8,391 nt of DNA from Candidatus Aminicenantota bacterium (GTDB lineage: Bacteria > Acidobacteriota > Aminicenantia > UBA2199): assembly GCA_023136725.1 (NCBI GenBank), contig JAGLQR010000055.1:1-8391 (forward strand), read 5' to 3'. Numbering within the stretch: the stretch's first letter is position 1; each line of letters begins with the position of its first letter. The notes under the pieces are model-generated. The model had not been told where the DNA came from, ran no database searches, and saw nothing but the letters and a program-made list of their open reading frames with translations. Below, piece by piece: positions 6,129-8,391 of this stretch. The position numbers and the translations under genes are program-made.

Positions 6129-8391
6129 TTATTCTAAATTTATTGTTTTCCATACCTTAACTTTTACACCGTCTTTTTCAGCCGGTTTATATTTCCATTT
6201 CAAGATGGCCTGGGTAATAACTGAATCTATTTTTTTACTTCTGGATTTTCTGAGGATGCGGATTTTTTCAACGTTACCATTATGACCGATTAGAGCCATT
6301 ACAATAACACTCTGCCTCAGTTTCTGGCTTCTGGCCAATCTCGGAGCAGGAGTGGAAACAGCAACAGGTTTTACATCAACTTCTACCATTGAAACCAGTT
6401 GCCCGGGTTTTATTCTGTTCTTTTCCTCTTCCTCCTGTTTCTTCTTTAATTCAAGTGCTTTCCTGTCCGTCTCTTCCTTCGCTTTTCTCTGTCTTTCCTC
6501 CTCAAGCTTTCTTTGTTCTTCCTCTTCTGCTATTTTTTTCTGCTCTTCCTCTTTTTTCTTTTCATCAGCTGCTTTTTTTCTTCTTTTATCAGCTTCAATT
6601 TTCTGTTGTCTCTTTTTCTCTTTAGCCTGTTGTTCTTTCAGTAATTTTGCTTTTTCCTCTTCTAAAATCCTATCGGCCTCTTCCTGCTTACTTTTCAGGT
6701 CATCAGCTTCCTGTAAGTTATTACCTGTTAAGGTACCATCAACTTGACCGCTCTGGATATCCTCACTTTTTTCTCCATTTACCGGTAACAGGTCTTTTCC
6801 GGCTTCTTCTGTCAAGGTAGATTCTTCATTTGTACCTGTTTCACTAATTGGTAATGCTATGTTGTTCCCGGGAGTAACATCCTGAATCTTATCGCCATCC
6901 CGGACGGTATCTCCAGATGGGGCGAATAAACCGTTTTCTCTGATGAAAAAATAGTATATTGAAAATATGATAAGAGTGGAAAGAAGTAATATCTTAAATA
7001 TTGGTCTTGTCTTCTTTTTTTCCTCAAATCTTGAATCAGTTATGATCAATTCCTCCAAGTCAGCTTCTATTTCCGGCTGGATCACAGTTTCATCCTGTTG
7101 AATTTCTGTAATTGCCGATATAGCTTCATCAGGTTCGGGGAATCCCGGATCAGGATCTTCAAATTGTGTAACTTCGGGCTGTTCTTCATCAGGAATTTCC
7201 GATAAGTCCACCGGCTCTTTAATCTCACTCTCTTCTGTTAATTCTATAACATCTTTAGGGACTTCTTCCTTTATGGTGATTTTTTCGGCTGATTTTTCAA
7301 TAGATGCAACAGTTTGAGGCGGAATTATTTTTTCGATTTCATAGGGTTCTGATTTCTGATTTATTATAATACCGGATTTAAGTATCTCATCTTTAAACAG
7401 ATCATGCATCTTATTCTGGAGATGAACCGGGGTGGCAACATGGTTATAGTTGACGTAAAGGTAATTCTCAAGAGCGGTTATCATTTCTGCAGCATTATTA
7501 TATCTTTTAGATTTGTTGAGAGTAACAGCTCGAAGTATTATATTTTCAAGATCGGGGTCAATATCCGGATTTATTTCAGCCGGTTTTATTATCTTACCTT
7601 CCTGAACTTTATTAAGCACGTCCATTTCGGATGACCCTGAAAACAATTTCTTCCCGGTCAACAACTCAAATAGAATCACTCCGATAGAATAGATGTCAGA
7701 TCTATTATCAATGTTCTTTTCAGCTTTAGCCTGCTCGGGTGACATGTAAAGGAGTTTACCTTTTAATGCTCCGGAAAGAGTCTGGTGTGATTTATTAGAT
7801 GCTTTCGACACTCCGAAGTCAGTTAGCTTTACTTCACCGGAATATGAAACAAGGATATTCGGGGGAGAAATATCTCTATGAACAATATCCAGGTTATTCC
7901 CTTTACGGTCTTTAGCAGAATGTGCATATCCCAAAGCTTCCAGTGTCTTAATTATCAGATGAATTGACAAATGTTCTTCAAGGAGTGAATTCCTCTCCGA
8001 AATTCTGTTCAGTATCAGCCTCAGGTCTTTGCCTTCAACATACTCCATTGCAATAAAATAGAAATTATCCTTTTTCCCGAAATCATATATCTGGACAATG
8101 TTGGGATGTGTAAGCTCAGCAGCAATTTTAGCCTCATCGACGAACATCTCTATATATTTATTGTCTTCTCCATACCCGGAAAGGATCTTCTTAATAACAA
8201 TAACTTTCTCAAATCCTTTCACACCTTTCTTTTTTGCTTTATAAATTTCCGCCATACCTCCACGGGCTATCATGTCAAGTATTTCATATCCCTCAATTTC
8301 CTCACCGGTCTCTTCTTCGCTAACAGCTTCTTTTTCATGTTCTTCCGGAAGTGAAACCGGTTGCTCAGCAGGTTTGGCGGGAGTTTTTTCG
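6129..8391 (-). CDS. Transmembrane Ser/Thr protein kinase fused to a TolA-like coiled coil and TonB-like C-terminal domain (5' end off window)
   Basis: The frame is open to the window edge. ATG at 8273 lies inside the glycine loop and cannot be the start; 39 further in-frame codons without an ATG precede it, so at least 753 residues are visible. Numbering from that internal Met: glycine loop IARGGMAEIY (2-11), ATP lysine K28, helix-C E47, catalytic HRDISPPN (132-139), DFG (152-154), SPEQ (178-181) and DIYSIGVILFELLTG (193-207). All core catalytic residues are present, so it should be active. A Pro/Glu-rich acidic linker (about 305-420) leads to one membrane helix (425-443) preceded by KKKTR, placing the kinase in the cytoplasm. 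The remainder is predicted periplasmic: a Thr/Gly/Glu-rich spacer, a Lys/Glu/Gln/Ala-rich TolA-like coiled coil (about 527-620), and a TonB-C-like domain (about 626-714; NGNVEKIRILRKS, AILKWKYKPAEKDG). It is the first visible gene of the minus-strand operon. The ligand and targets are unknown. Confidence 0.9.
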   Translation of the reverse strand, partial: EKTPAKPAEQPVSLPEEHEKEAVSEEETGEEIEGYEILDMIARGGMAEIYKAKKKGVKGFEKVIVIKKILSGYGEDNKYIEMFVDEAKIAAELTHPNIVQIYDFGKKDNFYFIAMEYVEGKDLRLILNRISERNSLLEEHLSIHLIIKTLEALGYAHSAKDRKGNNLDIVHRDISPPNILVSYSGEVKLTDFGVSKASNKSHQTLSGALKGKLLYMSPEQAKAEKNIDNRSDIYSIGVILFELLTGKKLFSGSSEMDVLNKVQEGKIIKPAEINPDIDPDLENIILRAVTLNKSKRYNNAAEMITALENYLYVNYNHVATPVHLQNKMHDLFKDEILKSGIIINQKSEPYEIEKIIPPQTVASIEKSAEKITIKEEVPKDVIELTEESEIKEPVDLSEIPDEEQPEVTQFEDPDPGFPEPDEAISAITEIQQDETVIQPEIEADLEELIITDSRFEEKKKTRPIFKILLLSTLIIFSIYYFFIRENGLFAPSGDTVRDGDKIQDVTPGNNIALPISETGTNEESTLTEEAGKDLLPVNGEKSEDIQSGQVDGTLTGNNLQEADDLKSKQEEADRILEEEKAKLLKEQQAKEKKRQQKIEADKRRKKAADEKKKEEEQKKIAEEEEQRKLEEERQRKAKEETDRKALELKKKQEEEEKNRIKPGQLVSMVEVDVKPVAVSTPAPRLARSQKLRQSVIVMALIGHNGNVEKIRILRKSRSKKIDSVITQAILKWKYKPAEKDGVKVKVWKTINLE

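Noticed and set aside
6414..6695. Repetitive charged stretch as a tandem DNA repeat or CRISPR-like array
   Set aside because: No exact repeat unit or regular spacer exists; the similarity comes from Lys/Glu/Gln codons of the coiled coil.
6352..6747. Plus-strand ORF rich in Ser, Phe and Cys
   Set aside because: It is the complement of the Lys/Glu-rich coiled-coil codons of the kinase gene; the pyrimidine-rich strand gives long stop-free Ser/Phe runs by default.
8271..8273. ATG at 8273 as the start of the kinase gene
   Set aside because: It falls within the glycine-rich loop; the upstream codons GYEILD complete the first kinase strand, so the true start lies beyond the window.

Overview
The window is AT-rich bacterial DNA carrying nine protein-coding genes, two of them cut by the window edges. 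It holds no RNA gene, mobile element, CRISPR array or phage gene that I can see. The C-terminal TonB-type domain on a membrane-anchored kinase implies a diderm (Gram-negative type) envelope. Acetate kinase, and an ornithine carbamoyltransferase of catabolic (ArcB) type, hint at a fermentative or anaerobic lifestyle. The kinase motifs resemble those common in myxobacterial and deltaproteobacterial Ser/Thr kinases. I cannot assign a phylum from the sequence alone; an AT-rich member of the FCB or deltaproteobacterial candidate groups is a guess.

Left part (1-2272). A minus-strand ornithine carbamoyltransferase gene, missing its 3' end, is divergent from a plus-strand queC-queD-queE cluster. The 147-base intergenic region carries a good sigma70-like promoter toward the carbamoyltransferase gene, a weak candidate toward queC, and an inverted repeat between them. 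QueD, QueE and QueC act in that order to convert dihydroneopterin triphosphate to preQ0, the precursor of the queuosine tRNA modification. GTP cyclohydrolase I and QueF are not in the window.

Middle (2273-3715). Acetate kinase (ackA) has its own clear promoter with a perfect TATAAT -10 box, and no pta beside it. It converges on a long minus-strand operon. Just beyond its end, on the minus strand, lies an unlisted 37-codon ORF for a single-pass membrane protein. It starts immediately after the stop codon of the preceding gene.

Right part (3602-8391, minus strand). Read in transcription order, this tightly packed operon encodes five proteins. They are a transmembrane Ser/Thr kinase fused to a TolA-like coiled coil and a TonB-like C-terminal domain (5' end off the window), a 77-residue coiled-coil protein, FolC, a zinc-ribbon membrane protein, and the 37-residue membrane protein. 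Gaps are 15 and 9 bases, then an 11-base overlap, then zero. The kinase-TonB fusion, and its co-transcription with small uncharacterised envelope proteins around a folate enzyme, is the most unusual part of the window.
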